DNA from: Candidatus Paceibacterota bacterium
GTDB taxonomy: Bacteria; Actinomycetota; Actinomycetes; Nanopelagicales; Nanopelagicaceae
Length of the DNA: 64,000 nt
Assembly (NCBI GenBank): GCA_035530615.1
Contig: DATKUL010000003.1
Span: 248,001-312,000, forward strand
Direction: 5' to 3'
This document shows, piece after piece, positions 30,426-39,390 of this stretch. The notes under the pieces are model-generated. The model was not told where the DNA came from, made no database searches, and worked only from the letters and a program-made list of their open reading frames with translations. The position numbers and the translations under genes are program-made. Each line of letters opens with the position of its first letter. Within the stretch, counting starts at the first letter, position 1.

Positions 30426-31523
30426 ATGATGCAATTACGAACCAGATCTAGTTGCCTCTTTGATGAAGTTTCCTTGGGCGAAGTCATGCTCCGTCTGGAT
30501 CCAGGCGAAATGCGGATTCGAACTGCGCGAGAGTTCAAAGTCTGGGAAGGCGGTGGTGAATACAATGTCGCACGCGGCCTGCGCAAATGCTTCGGACTAA
30601 AAACCGCAATAGTGAGCGCCTTCGTGGATAACGAAGTGGGCAGGTTACTTGAGGATCTCATTTTGCAAGGTGGCGTCGATACCTCTCTATTACGATGGGA
30701 ATCCTTTGATGGGATAGGTCGAAGCTCGAGGAACGGGCTCAATTTCACCGAGCGCGGATTTGGTGTTCGCGGCGCTCTAGGAGTTTCCGATCGTGGCTTG
30801 ACCGCTGTTTCCCAACTCAAGGCTGGCGACGTTGACTGGGAGCATATTTTCGGAGAACTCGGCGCCCGTTGGTTTCACACTGGCGGTATTTTTGCCGCAC
30901 TTTCTGAAACTACCCCCGATGTGATCGAGGAGGCCATGATCGCTGCGAGGAGGCACGGGACGATTATTTCCTATGACTTGAACTACCGCGCCAGCCTCTG
31001 GAAAGGTATTGGAGGAAAAGAGAAGGCCCAATTGACGAATAGACGTCTGGCCAAATACGTCGATGTCATGATTGGCAACGAAGAAGACTTCATAGAGGCC
31101 TTGGGTTTCCAAGTCTCAGGCGTTGATTCGAATTATCAAGATCTAGATAATTCGGACTTTGCTCGAATGGTGCAAGAGGTGACTGAGGCGTATCCAAACT
31201 TTGAAGTGGTTGCCACAACTTTACGTGGTGTGAACTCTGCGTCTAATAATGATTGGTCCGCTATTGCGTGGTCCAAGCCGACGGGGTTGCTCTCGTCGAT
31301 AGAAAGGTATGGTCTCGAGATCCTTGATCGCGTTGGTGGTGGAGATAGTTTTGCTTCAGGGTTGATCTTTGGTCTGCTTGAGGGGCGGTCATTGCAGGAG
31401 GCCCTAGAATTAGGTGCGGCACACGGAGCTCTTGCAATGACAACTCCAGGAGACACTTCCATGGTCACACAGGATGAAGTTGAGCGTCTTGCCCGTGGCG
31501 GTAATGCCAGAGTCCAGCGATAG
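30426..31523 (+). CDS. kdgK: PfkB-family sugar kinase, probable 2-keto-3-deoxygluconate kinase
   Basis: This ribokinase-fold enzyme has 365 residues. The catalytic Asp lies in RVGGGDSFASGLIFGLLEG near residue 305, and the N-terminal substrate motif is EGGGEYNVARGL. Together with the aldolase just upstream, phosphorylation of KDG or a similar 2-keto-3-deoxy acid is the likely reaction. Two ATGs stand at 30426 and 30429 after AGAGAGAA. The protein is 30 to 50 residues longer than typical KdgK, mostly in the middle insertion around residues 220-265. The stop lies seven bases before the dehydrogenase start. Confidence 0.88.
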   Translation: MMQLRTRSSCLFDEVSLGEVMLRLDPGEMRIRTAREFKVWEGGGEYNVARGLRKCFGLKTAIVSAFVDNEVGRLLEDLILQGGVDTSLLRWESFDGIGRSSRNGLNFTERGFGVRGALGVSDRGLTAVSQLKAGDVDWEHIFGELGARWFHTGGIFAALSETTPDVIEEAMIAARRHGTIISYDLNYRASLWKGIGGKEKAQLTNRRLAKYVDVMIGNEEDFIEALGFQVSGVDSNYQDLDNSDFARMVQEVTEAYPNFEVVATTLRGVNSASNNDWSAIAWSKPTGLLSSIERYGLEILDRVGGGDSFASGLIFGLLEGRSLQEALELGAAHGALAMTTPGDTSMVTQDEVERLARGGNARVQR

Positions 31524-31530
31524 GAAGGGT

Positions 31531-32292
31531 ATGTCTGTGAATGATTTCGAGGGCCTAAGGGCGATTGTCACTGGTGGCGCCAGCGGTATTGGTGCTGCAA
31601 CGGCGAAAATGTTGCAAAGTCGAGGTGCAAAAGTCACGGTCCTTGATCGCCAAGAGCCAGAGCATCCGATTGAGGGCATCGCCTATCTCGCGTGCGATAT
31701 TCAAAGCCGCGCAGATGTCAACCGCTCCGTGGAGGAGAGTGCGGCGATCATGGGCGGTATCGATATTGTCGTGAACAACGCGGGTATCGGAGCGACCGGA
31801 GATGTAGCCGCCGGAGATGATGAAGAGTGGCGCCGAGTTCTTGATATCAATGTGGTTGGTACCGCTCGTGTATCTGCTGCGGCTCTGCCATTCTTGAGAA
31901 AATCACAACACGCCGCACTGGTTAATGTTAGTTCAGTAGTTGCCGTTGCCGGGTTTCCACAACGTGCCATCTACGCCGCGAGTAAAGGCGCCGTGTATGC
32001 GCTCACGCTGGCAATGGCTGCTGATCATGTGAAGGATGGGATAAGAATCAATTGTGTCGTTCCCGGAACGGCTGATACCCCATGGGTTGCTCGTCTCCTA
32101 AAGAATGCGGACGATCCGATTGCTTCGGAGAAATCTCTCAGAGCCCGCCAGCCCATGGGTCGGCTTGTGAAGCCAGAGGAAATCGCTTTTGCCATTTGTT
32201 ACCTGGCAAGTCCATTGGCTGGTTCAACGACAGGCATAGCGCTAAACGTCGACGGTGGAATATCAGGGCTCCGGCTACCTCCACCGGGTTAG
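31531..32292 (+). CDS. Short-chain dehydrogenase/reductase
   Basis: This is a classical SDR oxidoreductase of 253 residues. It has the Rossmann motif TGGASGIG near residue 13, NNAG near 87, and the Ser-Tyr-Lys triad in [22 protein letters not shown]. The C-terminal blocks PGTADTPWV and [16 protein letters not shown] resemble the dehydrogenases of the fucose/rhamnose diketo pathways (2-keto-3-deoxy-L-fuconate dehydrogenase-like). The ATG at 31531 follows AGGAAGGG, so it was chosen over the open frame from 31474 that overlaps kdgK. It ends four bases into the convergent hemL. The substrate is inferred only from context. Confidence 0.88.
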   Translation: MSVNDFEGLRAIVTGGASGIGAATAKMLQSRGAKVTVLDRQEPEHPIEGIAYLACDIQSRADVNRSVEESAAIMGGIDIVVNNAGIGATGDVAAGDDEEWRRVLDINVVGTARVSAAALPFLRKSQHAALVNVSSVVAVAGFPQRAIYAASKGAVYALTLAMAADHVKDGIRINCVVPGTADTPWVARLLKNADDPIASEKSLRARQPMGRLVKPEEIAFAICYLASPLAGSTTGIALNVDGGISGLRLPPPG

Positions 32293-33581
32293 TTTCGAAC
32301 GGACTTCCTTGCGGCAGCGATAATTCGCTCTACGTCACTATCGCTAAGAGCTCCGTTGACGAACCAGGCTTCAAAGGCCGATGGTGGAAGTGAAACGCCA
32401 TTCTCCAGCATTGAGTGGAAGAACTTGGCAAAAATTTCCACATCCTGCTTCTTGGCATCATCAAATGAATGTACTTTCTCGCCTGTGAAAAAGAATGAGA
32501 AAAGATTCCCGGCACTCTGCCACTGATGGGCGATCCCTGCTTCGGCGAATGCACTGGAAATTCCCGATCCCACTTCTAGTGCTCTCTTATCTAACTTCGC
32601 ATAAAGGGCTTCGTCACATAATTCAAGAGTGGCTAAACCAGCTGTCGTGGCGACTGGATTTCCACTCAACGTGCCCGCTTGATAAACCGAACCAAGAGGT
32701 GCGAGTTGATCCATCACTTCAGCCTTTCCAGCCACTGCAGCGAGCGGATATCCGCCACCGATTACTTTTCCGAAGGTGAAAAGATCTGGTACCCATCCTT
32801 CTTCTTTGACTGATTTCCACCATCCTCCTGATGAAATTCGAAAACCCGTCATCACTTCGTCCAGAATTAATTGCGCTCCATACTTTTTACAAAGATCTGC
32901 GATTAGTTTATTAAAGCCAGGAAGGGGTGGAACTACACCCATATTTGCGGGGACGGCTTCAGTCAGAACAGCAGCGATTAACTCGCCACGTTGCGCAAAT
33001 AGTGCTTCAAGCGCTGCGACATCGTTATATGGAAGTACCACGGTGTCCTGGGCCTGCCCAGGTGTCACTCCCGGAGAATTAGGGAGACCAAGAGTTGCAA
33101 CGCCTGAGCCAGCCTGTACCAAGAGCGCATCTGAGTGCCCGTGATAGCAGCCCGCGAATTTAACGATGATATTTCGGTTGGTCGCAGCTCGCGCCAATCT
33201 GACGGCAGTCATCACCGCCTCGGTTCCCGAGGAGACGAACCGAACTCTTTTGACCGCATCCACTCGACGCACGATCTCTTCTGCAAGTTCAACTTCGTGC
33301 GGACTTGGTGCGCCAAAGGAGGAGGATTCCTTGGCCACCGAAAGTACTTTCTTTGTAACCTCTGGGTGCGCGTGACCCAGGATCATCGGCCCCCAAGAGC
33401 CTATGAGATCGATGTACTCGTTGCCGTCAGCGTCAAAAACATGACTACCGACGCCACGGACCATGTATCTGGGCGTTCCACCGACTGCGGAGAATGCACG
33501 CACTGGAGAACTAACGCCTCCAGGGATTACCTTTTTTGCCCGCTCATGCCAAGCAACTGATTTCTCAATATTTTGAGACAT
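32289..33581 (-). CDS. hemL: Glutamate-1-semialdehyde 2,1-aminomutase
   Basis: HemL is a PLP enzyme that converts glutamate-1-semialdehyde to 5-aminolevulinate, the second step of the C5 heme route. The 430-residue protein shows [25 protein letters not shown] and the PLP Lys in [16 protein letters not shown]. The ATG at 33581 gives the family N-terminus; the open frame to 33638 would overlap hemB. It is last in the minus-strand heme operon, six bases after hemB. Confidence 0.96.
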   Translation of the reverse strand: MSQNIEKSVAWHERAKKVIPGGVSSPVRAFSAVGGTPRYMVRGVGSHVFDADGNEYIDLIGSWGPMILGHAHPEVTKKVLSVAKESSSFGAPSPHEVELAEEIVRRVDAVKRVRFVSSGTEAVMTAVRLARAATNRNIIVKFAGCYHGHSDALLVQAGSGVATLGLPNSPGVTPGQAQDTVVLPYNDVAALEALFAQRGELIAAVLTEAVPANMGVVPPLPGFNKLIADLCKKYGAQLILDEVMTGFRISSGGWWKSVKEEGWVPDLFTFGKVIGGGYPLAAVAGKAEVMDQLAPLGSVYQAGTLSGNPVATTAGLATLELCDEALYAKLDKRALEVGSGISSAFAEAGIAHQWQSAGNLFSFFFTGEKVHSFDDAKKQDVEIFAKFFHSMLENGVSLPPSAFEAWFVNGALSDSDVERIIAAARKSVRN

Positions 33582-33586
33582 GCTAA

Positions 33587-34567
33587 TCACGACTTCCGTT
33601 CTAATAGTTCGGCAACTTCCAGAGCCCAGTACGTGCAAATGATTTGCGCTCCAGCCCGTCGGACCGATGTGAGCGCTTCGATAATTGCTCGCTCCCTATC
33701 GATGGCACCGGCTGCTGCTGCGGCCTCGATCATGGCCATCTCACCTGAGACGATATATGAGGCCAAGGGCAGGTTCACGAACTGCGAGGCTGCGTGCAAC
33801 ACATCCAAATACATCAGACCAGGCTTGATCATAATAACATCGGCACCCTCTTCAATATCCAGCTCAATCTCACGGATTGATTCTTTTATATTTGCTGGAT
33901 CTTGTTGATAGGTCTTTCTATCGCCAGTTAGTTGCGAGTCGACTGCTTCGCGAAACGGTCCATAAAAAGCAGAGGCATATTTTGCGGCGTAAGCCAGGAT
34001 AGAAATATCTTGGAATCCCGCCTCATCTAGGGCAGAACGTGCAACACCGACTTGTCCGTCCATCATGCCACTTGCACCGAGCATGTGCGCTCCACTCTGA
34101 GCAAGAAGGACAGCCATTTTTCCGTAAATCTCCAACGTTTGGTCGTTGTCAACTCTTCCTGCGCTGTCGAGCACCCCGCAGTGTCCATGATTTGTGAATT
34201 CATCCAGACATAAATCTGCAATGATCACTAATTCATCTCCAGCAATTTCGCGAATAAATCGGATTGAAGAATTCAATATTCCATTGGGATTGATCGCTTC
34301 AGATCCGACTTCATCGCGTTTCTCTGGAATCGCGAAAACCATCACTCCGCCAATTCCCAATTGCATGGCCCGACGGATTTCCTTTTCGAGTGATGCTTGA
34401 GAATGTTGCACGACGCCAGGCATATTCCTTATCGGAGTAGGTTGAGATGCTCCTTCGCGGACGAAGAGTGGAAGGATCAGTGACTCCTTGTTGAGACGAT
34501 TCTCGGTCACTAGATTTCGCATTGTGGAATTGACGCGTAATCGCCGTGGACGGTGTGTGATCTTCAT
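33587..34567 (-). CDS. hemB: Delta-aminolevulinic acid dehydratase (porphobilinogen synthase)
   Basis: HemB joins two 5-aminolevulinate molecules into porphobilinogen. The 326-residue protein has an N-terminal RPRRLR segment, LPLFVREG, the metal region [16 protein letters not shown], and the two active-site lysines in [16 protein letters not shown] and in [13 protein letters not shown]. Length and motif order are standard. It overlaps hemD by four bases upstream and is followed by hemL. Confidence 0.96.
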   Translation of the reverse strand: MKITHRPRRLRVNSTMRNLVTENRLNKESLILPLFVREGASQPTPIRNMPGVVQHSQASLEKEIRRAMQLGIGGVMVFAIPEKRDEVGSEAINPNGILNSSIRFIREIAGDELVIIADLCLDEFTNHGHCGVLDSAGRVDNDQTLEIYGKMAVLLAQSGAHMLGASGMMDGQVGVARSALDEAGFQDISILAYAAKYASAFYGPFREAVDSQLTGDRKTYQQDPANIKESIREIELDIEEGADVIMIKPGLMYLDVLHAASQFVNLPLASYIVSGEMAMIEAAAAAGAIDRERAIIEALTSVRRAGAQIICTYWALEVAELLERKS

Positions 34568-35322
34568 TTACTCCCACCTCTGACTATTTCTTGTACCAAC
34601 TGGGCCAATACATGTGGATCGGGATTTTCTGAGACACCTGCAGGTCGTAATCCTACTTTTAGTAGTTCGTTGGCGGCGCTTTGCCCGCCGCACACTAAAG
34701 GCACCGTGGGGTGGGGGAGGAAGCGAAGTAAAGCTCGAACGGCACTGGGGGAGCGAAGGATGAGCGCCCCAAACTCATTATTCTTCAGTCGACTTATGAC
34801 CTCTGGTTCAGTAGTGACAATTTCGTTTGTATAAACCTCCCTGGAGACGACGTTCCAGCCTGCCTCGGTGAGTCCGTCCTGGAGTTCGTGCAGAGTGAGG
34901 CTTCCAATCGGCATGATTGCCTGTGCGGGCGGATTAAGTAGCAACTCTTTTAAGAGTTCCCGCCCACTGGATAGAGGGGGTAGCAGTATTTCTCTGGCGC
35001 CATATTCGCGAAATAACTTGGCAGTGCTCGATCCAACAGCAGCAAAACGAAGGTTATGGTTCTCGTCCAGTGCATTTCTTAGGGAGTTGATCCCAACGAT
35101 TTCTGCCCAGTACTGGATTGAGTTTGCAGAAGTCGCGATAACCCACGTTGAAGGCCCCGCTCTCTTTAATTCCTCAAGAAGGTGATTCGCGCCTGCAGGA
35201 TCTCTATTTGCTTCTATTTTCAAGAAAGGTTCAATTACAGTTGTGAGTCCGACTTGCGCCAGTGCTTCCGCGTCACTTTCGTTTCCCGAGGCACGGATTA
35301 AGAGGATGGGCTTAGTTGGCAC
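34564..35322 (-). CDS. hemD: Uroporphyrinogen-III synthase
   Basis: HemD closes and flips ring D of hydroxymethylbilane to give uroporphyrinogen III. The family is poorly conserved; the fold is seen in LIRASGNESDAEALAQVG at the N-terminus, WVIATSANSIQYW in the middle and ALILRSPSAVRALLRFL near the C-terminus. The GTG at 35322 gives a protein of 252 residues, normal for HemD, and overlaps the hemC stop by 11 bases. The frame remains open to 35382, inside hemC, where the extra residues do not match the family. Confidence 0.88.
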   Translation of the reverse strand: MPTKPILLIRASGNESDAEALAQVGLTTVIEPFLKIEANRDPAGANHLLEELKRAGPSTWVIATSANSIQYWAEIVGINSLRNALDENHNLRFAAVGSSTAKLFREYGAREILLPPLSSGRELLKELLLNPPAQAIMPIGSLTLHELQDGLTEAGWNVVSREVYTNEIVTTEPEVISRLKNNEFGALILRSPSAVRALLRFLPHPTVPLVCGGQSAANELLKVGLRPAGVSENPDPHVLAQLVQEIVRGGSK

Positions 35323-36241
35323 TCGACAAAATCCTAATTCCCAGATTGGTTTGCCGAAAGTGCGCAGCGGCCCTTTCGCCAAGTTGTTCTGCCGTCACAA
35401 AATCCGAGGAGTCAGAGATTTCTGCGCGCACCGAGTGACGCTCGGTCTCGCCAGTGGAGTCATCGCCAATTTCCGCAATCAAAGTGAGTGTGCCATTGTC
35501 AATTTGCGCAAAGGCGCCGATAGCAAGATCGCATCCGGCATTGAGCGCACGCAGGATCGATCTTTCGGCGGTGGCGATTAAACGAGTCGGTTGGTGATCT
35601 AACTTGGCAAGGAGTTCTAGCATGGCTGAGTCATTCTTCCTACACTCAACCGCCAAGGCACCCTGCGCGGGGGCTGGAAGAATATCTGCGATTGAGAAGT
35701 ACTCAGCAATTTCTTTTTCTAGGCCAAGGCGGATGATTCCGGCTGCGGCCAAAATTGTGCCATCGAATTCTCCTTCGCGGACTTTGCTAATTCGAGTCTC
35801 GATATTGCCGCGAATTGGTTTAATCAATAGATCAGGGTTCAGGTGTCGTATCGCCGCAGCGCGTCTAGGAGATGAGGTCCCAATCAGGGAATTCGCTTTT
35901 AATTCGCTAAATGCAACAGAGCCCTTGCTCACGAATACATCGCGATTGTCTTCTCTCAGAGGAATGGCAACGAGCTCCAAATCTGCGTGATCCGCGGAGG
36001 GGAGGTCCTTAAGGGAGTGGACAATGAAATCCACGTCATCGTTGAGTAGTGCATCCCGGAGTGCGTTTACGAATGCACCGGGCTGACTGGGTTTTGTGAG
36101 GGATAGGTCGAGATTATCGCCCTCAGTCTTGATAGTAGTAAGTGAGACTGAAAATGGAGTGTCAATCAAATTGGCCACCCAAGCGGACTGTGTGCGAGCA
36201 AGGAGGCTCCCACGCGTGCCGAGCTTGAGCGTGCTATTCAT
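35312..36241 (-). CDS. hemC: Hydroxymethylbilane synthase (porphobilinogen deaminase)
   Basis: HemC polymerises four porphobilinogens on a dipyrromethane cofactor. In 309 residues the N-terminal GTRGSLLARTQS, the LKDLPS loop, GTSSPRRAAAI and the cofactor-attaching Cys in RALNAGCDLAIGAFA are all present. It overlaps hemA by eight bases upstream and hemD downstream, so the genes are translationally coupled. Confidence 0.96.
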   Translation of the reverse strand: MNSTLKLGTRGSLLARTQSAWVANLIDTPFSVSLTTIKTEGDNLDLSLTKPSQPGAFVNALRDALLNDDVDFIVHSLKDLPSADHADLELVAIPLREDNRDVFVSKGSVAFSELKANSLIGTSSPRRAAAIRHLNPDLLIKPIRGNIETRISKVREGEFDGTILAAAGIIRLGLEKEIAEYFSIADILPAPAQGALAVECRKNDSAMLELLAKLDHQPTRLIATAERSILRALNAGCDLAIGAFAQIDNGTLTLIAEIGDDSTGETERHSVRAEISDSSDFVTAEQLGERAAAHFRQTNLGIRILSSAN

Positions 36242-37490
36242 TCTCTTGATTCTCTTCTACTTCCAACCCGAAAAGAAGTTGAATCGCCCTCTGGTATTCA
36301 TCATTATCGCCTTGCAAAGCTGAGGATCTAGCGTGAATCGTTGGTTTATGAAAAATAGTCTTTGTGACGAGTTGGAGGGAGCGACTTACCTCGTCCGCGA
36401 CTTCATTTCCCCTTTTCATCCGTACGCGATCCACTTCGGCTGCCACGATTGCACTTACATGGGCTCGGAGGGCCTTTACCAGGGGATCATTTGCTCGTGC
36501 GACGAGGTCGTTCTGAAACTCGAGTGCAGCGGCGTTTATGAGTTTCTGTGCTTTTGAAATTGTCTCCAAGTGTTCTTCGGGAGCATTTTTGTAAATGAGA
36601 TCGAGATCAATAACGTGGACATTTGAAAGGTCTTTAACGCTCTCTTCGATATCTGGGGAGAGGGATAAATCAATGATCGGAAGTACTTTGCCTCCAAGAC
36701 TTTTCAAGTACTCTGCCTTGACGATGTGGCCGTGCGTGCCACTACAAGCCACAATCAGATCGACTTCAGTGAGTTTTTCGAGGAAATCAGATTCGTGAAT
36801 GGGCTTGGTCGGATGATTCTCGCTAAATTTCTCAGCTCTCCCACTCGGGGAGTAGACATAGATTTCTCCAACACTCTCGCGGTCAAGGGCCGCAATGACC
36901 ACGCGAGCGTAAGCGCCCGTTCCTATAACGAGGACTTTCTTGCCCGCCAAAACGAACTGCTCATTCTTGGCAATGTCGAGAGCGGAGGTGATGAGGGATC
37001 TACCGGCTGCTCCGAGCCCCGTCTCGTTGGTGATCCGCTTGGAGACGTTGGAGGACCTTTGGAAGAGGGCTTCGATAATTCGAGAGGTGTAGCCCAGGCT
37101 CTGTGATTCGGCCAACGCTCTTCGGACTTGGCCTGCGATTTCTGTCTCTCCAACCACCATGGAATCCAAACCAACGGTTACCTGGAATAAATGCTTGATC
37201 GCTTCTACGCCTGAGAGGATCTTCAAGTTCCTCTCGCAGTACGGAAGATCCAATTCACAGGCTGAAGTGATCGCAGCAAAGACCCGATCTTTCGCCAAAT
37301 CAATATCACTTGCATCAAGATAGATTTCAAATCTGTTGCATGTGCTGATGATGACTCCACCATCTACCTCGAAATCATCTACCCCATTTTCAAAGAGAGA
37401 GTTGCGGATCGATTCAGCACTTCGTTCGAGTATCTCTAATTCCGAAAGTGGAATGCTGCGGTAGCTGGTTCCAATGAGAATTAGCGTCAC
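36234..37490 (-). CDS. hemA: Glutamyl-tRNA reductase
   Basis: HemA reduces glutamyl-tRNA(Glu) to glutamate-1-semialdehyde and is the usual control point of the C5 heme pathway. In 418 residues the nucleophilic Cys is in VIISTCNRFEIYL near residue 50, the signature GLDSMVVGETEIAGQVRRAL near 105, and the NADPH-binding VLVIGTGAYARVV near 184. A C-terminal dimerisation helix follows. The start is GTG at 37490; TAAGAT lies six bases upstream and no Shine-Dalgarno is seen, which suits a leaderless message. It heads the minus-strand operon hemA-C-D-B-L. Confidence 0.95.
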   Translation of the reverse strand: MTLILIGTSYRSIPLSELEILERSAESIRNSLFENGVDDFEVDGGVIISTCNRFEIYLDASDIDLAKDRVFAAITSACELDLPYCERNLKILSGVEAIKHLFQVTVGLDSMVVGETEIAGQVRRALAESQSLGYTSRIIEALFQRSSNVSKRITNETGLGAAGRSLITSALDIAKNEQFVLAGKKVLVIGTGAYARVVIAALDRESVGEIYVYSPSGRAEKFSENHPTKPIHESDFLEKLTEVDLIVACSGTHGHIVKAEYLKSLGGKVLPIIDLSLSPDIEESVKDLSNVHVIDLDLIYKNAPEEHLETISKAQKLINAAALEFQNDLVARANDPLVKALRAHVSAIVAAEVDRVRMKRGNEVADEVSRSLQLVTKTIFHKPTIHARSSALQGDNDEYQRAIQLLFGLEVEENQENE

Positions 37491-37527
37491 CGACCGATCT
37501 TAGTCCTTGTGGTGGCATACTTAATTC

Positions 37528-38589
37528 ATGCTTTTGCCTACACATCATCCGCTTTTGTCGGGTAAAACTTCTGATTCAAAAGTCGTTTTAGCGCTCATGG
37601 GTTTTCCTCAAGAGAGGCCACCTGTTTGGCTAATGAGACAGGCCGGTCGCTCTCTTCCAGAGTATCGAAAGATACGCGAAGGGATCTCCATGTTGGACTC
37701 CTGTCTGAATCCAGAAATAGCATCCGAGATAACGCTTCAGCCAGTCCGGAGACATAACGTTGATGCGGCAATTTTCTTTAGCGACATTGTGATTCCACTA
37801 AGACTTGCTGGGGTGGATGTTGAAATCATTCCTAACGTGGGACCCGTACTCGAAAAGCCAATTCAATCGAGAAGTGACTTCGCTAGATTGCAGGCGCTTA
37901 GTTCTGAGGCGCTTGCGCCTATAACCGATGCGGTGACAATGGCGGTCGGCGCTCTTGATAGGACTCCTTTATTGGGATTCTGTGGTGCACCATTTACGTT
38001 GGCCTCTTATCTCATCGAAGGTAAACCATCGCAATCAATTCCTGTTTCTCGTTTGATGATGAATAACGATCCAGAATTGTGGTCGGATATTTTGACTTGG
38101 TGCGCCCAAGTCAGTGCGCAATTCCTACGCGCACAGATCCTCGCGGGAGCGAGTGCGATTCAAGTATTCGACTCATGGGCAGGGCGATTGAGTCGAGATG
38201 AGTACATTAAATACGCTGCGCCCTACACCCAGATTCTGATGGGCCTCATTTCAGATTTGCCCGTCGCACGCATTCATTTTGGAGTTGGAACCCGCGGGAT
38301 CCTTAAGGAGATGTTTGAGACGGGTGCAACGGTGATGGGGATTGATAAAGACACATCCTTAAAGGAGGCCAGCCAAATTCTTGGGCATGGAATTCCGCTA
38401 CAAGGCAATATTGACCCTGAACTACTTTTGGGAGACTGGCCTGAACTAAAAAGGGCGGTTGATATCGCCATCGCAGAAGGGAGATCGGCGATTTCCCACA
38501 TACTCAATTTGGGTCATGGGGTACTTCCCCAGACCGATCCGAGCGTTATAACAAGAATGGTCTCTTACGTCCATGCTGAGGTGCCATGA
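37528..38589 (+). CDS. hemE: Uroporphyrinogen decarboxylase
   Basis: HemE removes four carboxyl groups from uroporphyrinogen III, giving coproporphyrinogen III. The 353-residue protein has the signature RPPVWLMRQAGRSLPEYRKIR near residue 28, ending in the substrate-binding Arg residues, and GFCGAPFTLASYLIEG near 150. The ATG lies only 37 bases from the divergent hemA GTG. CATACT sits six bases before it and no Shine-Dalgarno is seen, again suggesting a leaderless start. HemQ follows 102 nt downstream. Confidence 0.96.
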   Translation: MLLPTHHPLLSGKTSDSKVVLALMGFPQERPPVWLMRQAGRSLPEYRKIREGISMLDSCLNPEIASEITLQPVRRHNVDAAIFFSDIVIPLRLAGVDVEIIPNVGPVLEKPIQSRSDFARLQALSSEALAPITDAVTMAVGALDRTPLLGFCGAPFTLASYLIEGKPSQSIPVSRLMMNNDPELWSDILTWCAQVSAQFLRAQILAGASAIQVFDSWAGRLSRDEYIKYAAPYTQILMGLISDLPVARIHFGVGTRGILKEMFETGATVMGIDKDTSLKEASQILGHGIPLQGNIDPELLLGDWPELKRAVDIAIAEGRSAISHILNLGHGVLPQTDPSVITRMVSYVHAEVP

Positions 38590-38691
38590 AAGCGGGCGTG
38601 GAGCATAGGGAGAAATTGAATAGAATAAGGTCCTTATTAATTAAGCAGTCTCGCGAAGAAGTGGCCCGATTAGAAATGGATAGTACCGGAC

Positions 38692-39390
38692 ATGAGTGAA
38701 CCGACTAGTCGTACAAATGCTCGCGAAATTAACGAAACTATCCGATACACAAATTGGACCGCCTTTCATATTAATCATAAAGTCGTGGATTCGACGAAGG
38801 CTCTTGCTGAATTTGGGAAGTTGATTGACGAACTCAAGGAAAGAGATATTGAACTTCGCGGAACTTACGATGTAACCGCCTTCAGGGCTGATGCGCATTT
38901 TGTACTATGGTTTCACGCGCCAACGGCGGAGCAAATTCAGTTCGCTATGAGAAAGTTTGGAAATACTGCGTTGGGTGGCGCTTCGACTCCAGTATGGGCT
39001 GCCATGGGGATGCATCGCCCCGCTGAATTTAACAAGGGTCATGTGCCGGCATTCATGGCAGGTGTCCCTGCCAAGAAGTGGTTAAGCGTCTATCCATTCG
39101 TGCGCTCATATGAATGGTACTTGCTCCCTGAAGAAGAACGTAGAGCAATGCTTATTGAACACGGGATGATGGGTCGTGATTACACTGGAATTATTAGCAA
39201 TACAGTTTCAGCTTTTGCGCTGGGCGACTATGAGTGGGTTCTGGCATTGGAATCAAATGACCTCCATGAAATCGTTGACATGATGCGCACACTTCGTTCG
39301 GCAGAGGCGAGAAGGCACGTACGCGAGGAAATTCCTTTCTACACGGGTCGATCCGTCGAAAAGGACGAATTGGTTGAAATGTTTTTATGA
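38692..39390 (+). CDS. hemQ: Coproheme decarboxylase (HemQ, chlorite-dismutase family)
   Basis: HemQ (ChdC) decarboxylates iron-coproporphyrin III to heme b, the last step of the coproporphyrin-dependent pathway of actinobacteria and Firmicutes. The 232-residue protein has ELRGTYDVTAFRADAHFVLWFHAP, the catalytic Tyr region VRSYEWYLLPEEERRAMLIEHGMMGRDY, and the iron-binding His, likely within that or the next helix. ATG at 38692 has no strong Shine-Dalgarno; TACCGG precedes it. It overlaps cpfC by four bases. Confidence 0.95.
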   Translation: MSEPTSRTNAREINETIRYTNWTAFHINHKVVDSTKALAEFGKLIDELKERDIELRGTYDVTAFRADAHFVLWFHAPTAEQIQFAMRKFGNTALGGASTPVWAAMGMHRPAEFNKGHVPAFMAGVPAKKWLSVYPFVRSYEWYLLPEEERRAMLIEHGMMGRDYTGIISNTVSAFALGDYEWVLALESNDLHEIVDMMRTLRSAEARRHVREEIPFYTGRSVEKDELVEMFL

